From Yponomeuta sedellus (taxonomy: Eukaryota > Arthropoda > Insecta > Lepidoptera > Yponomeutidae): 64,000 nucleotides of DNA. The DNA is taken from the NCBI GenBank assembly GCA_934045075.1, contig OW203724.1, forward strand, positions 22,225,721 to 22,289,720, in the 5' to 3' direction. Made by a program: the position numbers and the translations under genes. The notes beneath the pieces were generated by a model that saw nothing but the letters and a program-made list of their open reading frames with translations, searched no databases and was not told the DNA's origin. Of this stretch, positions 62,218-64,000 are shown piece by piece (position 1 is the first letter of the stretch; every line of letters starts with the position of its first letter).

Positions 62218-62746
62218 TACTATTACCTACTTATACGAATTGGAATTTACAATACCTAAGTACCGTTAAGTATGTATGACTACTACGTCATAGACAATAA
62301 ATTATCGATAGATTTTTATCATGTGTGCCCCCATCCGTAATTGAGTAGAATTCAAATTTTGACAGAAACTTCTAGAGAATGTACACTTTCTTCGAAGAAA
62401 ATTTAACTTTATTAACCAGTAAATAAAGGTGGTTTCACTTTCTCATTTTCGGATTGGTTTCCGTGTTCATGTCAATACAAATTTAATTAAAAATACAATG
62501 AAATACATCTTACAGATGAAATGTTACAGCATGATCGGTATATTTTGGTCCCCAACTTTTATTTTTGCTCTCTAACACAGCATAACATGGCATTTTAGTC
62601 AAGTTTTCACAATTTTTTCTTTACTAGAAGCGCACGGCAACTGAAGTCAACAAAACTGTCACCGACTACGCATAGGCAATACATTGCTAATGTGAGGCAT
62701 GCGGGCACCGCCCACTTACGACTTCTACTCTTTTTTTATGTTCTGT
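62218..62746. other. Intron sequence, nothing recognised
   Basis: No exon or repeat could be supported. Confidence 0.35.
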
Positions 62747-62885
62747 GACGTCTGACAGTAAGGCCCGCCACTGTCTTACAATCCTCCACCAACCCGGACG
62801 TGGCGCCCGTAGCGGAGTATGGCCTAACCTTTCTGCGATGCAGGATGAGACTGTGCCCCAGCAGTGGGTACATGCAAGGGTTGAT
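62747..62885 (+). mobile_element. 5S-SINE, body/tail fragment
   Basis: TCTGACAGTAAGGCCCGCCA, TTTCTGCGATGCAGGATGAG and ATGCAAGGGTTGATAATG are present. Confidence 0.75.
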
Positions 62886-63275
62886 AATGATAACGAAGTA
62901 ATTATATTGAGAACTAATAAAAAGTAACTTTCAATATGTATTATATGTGACAATCACTAAAAATAAAAATTTAAGTAAACAACGCAGAACTCAGGGTGAA
63001 ATTAAATAAGTCAATTATTTCCTTGTATGACGCAATAAGCTTACTGTGTGTCATTATGGTTAATTAAAAAATAAATAGTAATCCATAGTTTGGTATGAGA
63101 TTTTATTTAAAGTAAAATAAATATTATGTACCTACTTGCATTTTCTCAATACCTTTCCAATTAAGATACATTCCTAGGAATTGCCTAACCCAAAATACGA
63201 AATTCATATGTATAAAAAAATTACTACGTTTATGCATTACCTACTGTTACCAACATAACACATAGCAAAAAATTC
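62886..63275. other. Intron sequence, nothing recognised
   Basis: AT-rich spacer. Confidence 0.35.
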
Positions 63276-63622
63276 GATATCAACACTTGTACGTCCCCAC
63301 TGCTGGGGCACGGGTCTCTTCCTGCATCGCAGGAAGGTTAGGCTATACTCCACCACGGGGGCCAAGACTGAGTTGGAGGAGGTTTTTAAGACAGTCTCCC
63401 TGTCAGACGTTAGCTGACACGGCTTAAAGCCTGACTGATTGTATGACAGTTGGCACCATCGGCCTAACGTGCCAAGGTGCCTTGCAAAGGACGGAAGCAC
63501 TCGGAAAAATGCCACTAGCGATAATCACGGGCCGGTCGCCCAACCAGCACCTTACCGCGCCAGTTGTTGCTTAACTCAAGTGATTGATTCCAATCACTCG
63601 ATTCGACAAGGCCACGAGGGCT
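63276..63622 (-). mobile_element. 5S-SINE, full-length copy
   Basis: In reverse it starts GAAGCCCTCGTGGCCTTGTC, has CACTTGAGTTAAGCAACAAC, GGCGCGGTAAGGTGCTGGTT and GGGCGACCGGCCCGTGATTA, then the body and the CAAGTGTTGATATCG end. All family parts are present. The head is mutated in the C box. Confidence 0.8.
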
Positions 63623-64000
63623 TCTTAGCAATAAATTAGAAATTATAATTAACCTAATTAAAGCTTATTACTATATATTTTATGAATTACTATATGCTTA
63701 TTATTAATGAAATGAAATGTTTAATTATTAAACATTTAATTTCATTCATTCCTTAACAATATCTTACGTCTGGGATTTTAAAATCTGACAATAATAATAC
63801 ACACAATTAATACAATTTTAAACATACCCAATGGCAGCAAATACAATTAAAAAAATGTCCAGGTATATCAACATTATTACTAGCTGTAATCGTAATTTAA
63901 TTATAAGTATCATCAAGGGAGCTAAATAAGTGCGGGAAAGAAAAGAAAATGGGTTTTAGTGAAAGTGAAATGGAAGTGTTTCGGTGCATGGATACAGACA
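63623..64000. other. Right edge, AT-rich with an open frame at the end
   Basis: An ATG at 63949 opens MGFSESEMEVFRCMDTD and runs off the window. There are too few codons to identify it. Confidence 0.25.

Noticed and set aside
59292..64000. Search for the upstream exons of lipase 2
   Set aside because: No SCDH, LDP, GxSxG or CP...FYLYTR motif in a plausible exon was found in this stretch, so none is reported.

Overview
This is eukaryotic, AT-rich DNA with GC-richer exons bounded by GT/AG splice sites and packed with SINEs, LINE 3' ends, MITEs and an intact BEL/Pao retrotransposon. The exon style, the proteins and the repeat mix point to an insect, most likely a moth or butterfly. The species cannot be told from the sequence alone.

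Host genes. (1) At the left edge, on the + strand, are the last two coding exons (597-773 and 1079-1285) of an SLC17 transporter of the vesicular glutamate transporter type, with a possible alternative last exon at 934-963. (2) On the - strand, a pancreatic-lipase-like (AB hydrolase) gene spans 13889-51549. Seven exons join in phase to 1083 nt (360 residues) with a signal peptide, an intact Ser180/Asp205/His273 triad and a very short lid, which suggests phospholipase A1-like activity. Its first intron is about 25.6 kb. (3) At 59129-59291 (- strand) lies the terminal exon of a second lipase-like gene with the same splice phase and a related C-terminal motif. Its other exons were not found and should lie beyond 64000, so this is a tandem lipase cluster. 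The transporter and lipase 1 are convergent.

Repeats fill the rest. A complete BEL/Pao element (41251-48271) with identical 484-bp LTRs, a CCTAC target duplication and a 1.8-kb-codon gag-pol frame sits antisense in lipase intron 1. A small LTR element without genes (TRIM, 5966-6773) lies downstream of the transporter. Two SINE families recur throughout: one is tRNA-derived, and the other has a 5S-rRNA-like head and a conserved body, with one copy carrying a 12-bp target duplication. Other repeats are a 5'-truncated LINE with a frameshifted reverse transcriptase (19812-21415), many short LINE 3' ends, several MITE/foldback families, a 16-bp palindromic minisatellite just downstream of the lipase stop codon, a ~175-bp satellite-like array and a 213-bp tandem duplication.

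There are no bacterial-type operons, CRISPR arrays or convincing free-standing tRNA genes. The items most worth following are the 5S-derived SINE family, the lipase cluster with PLA1-like features, the 3'UTR minisatellite, the perfect 63-bp SINE palindrome and the possible transporter C-terminal isoforms.
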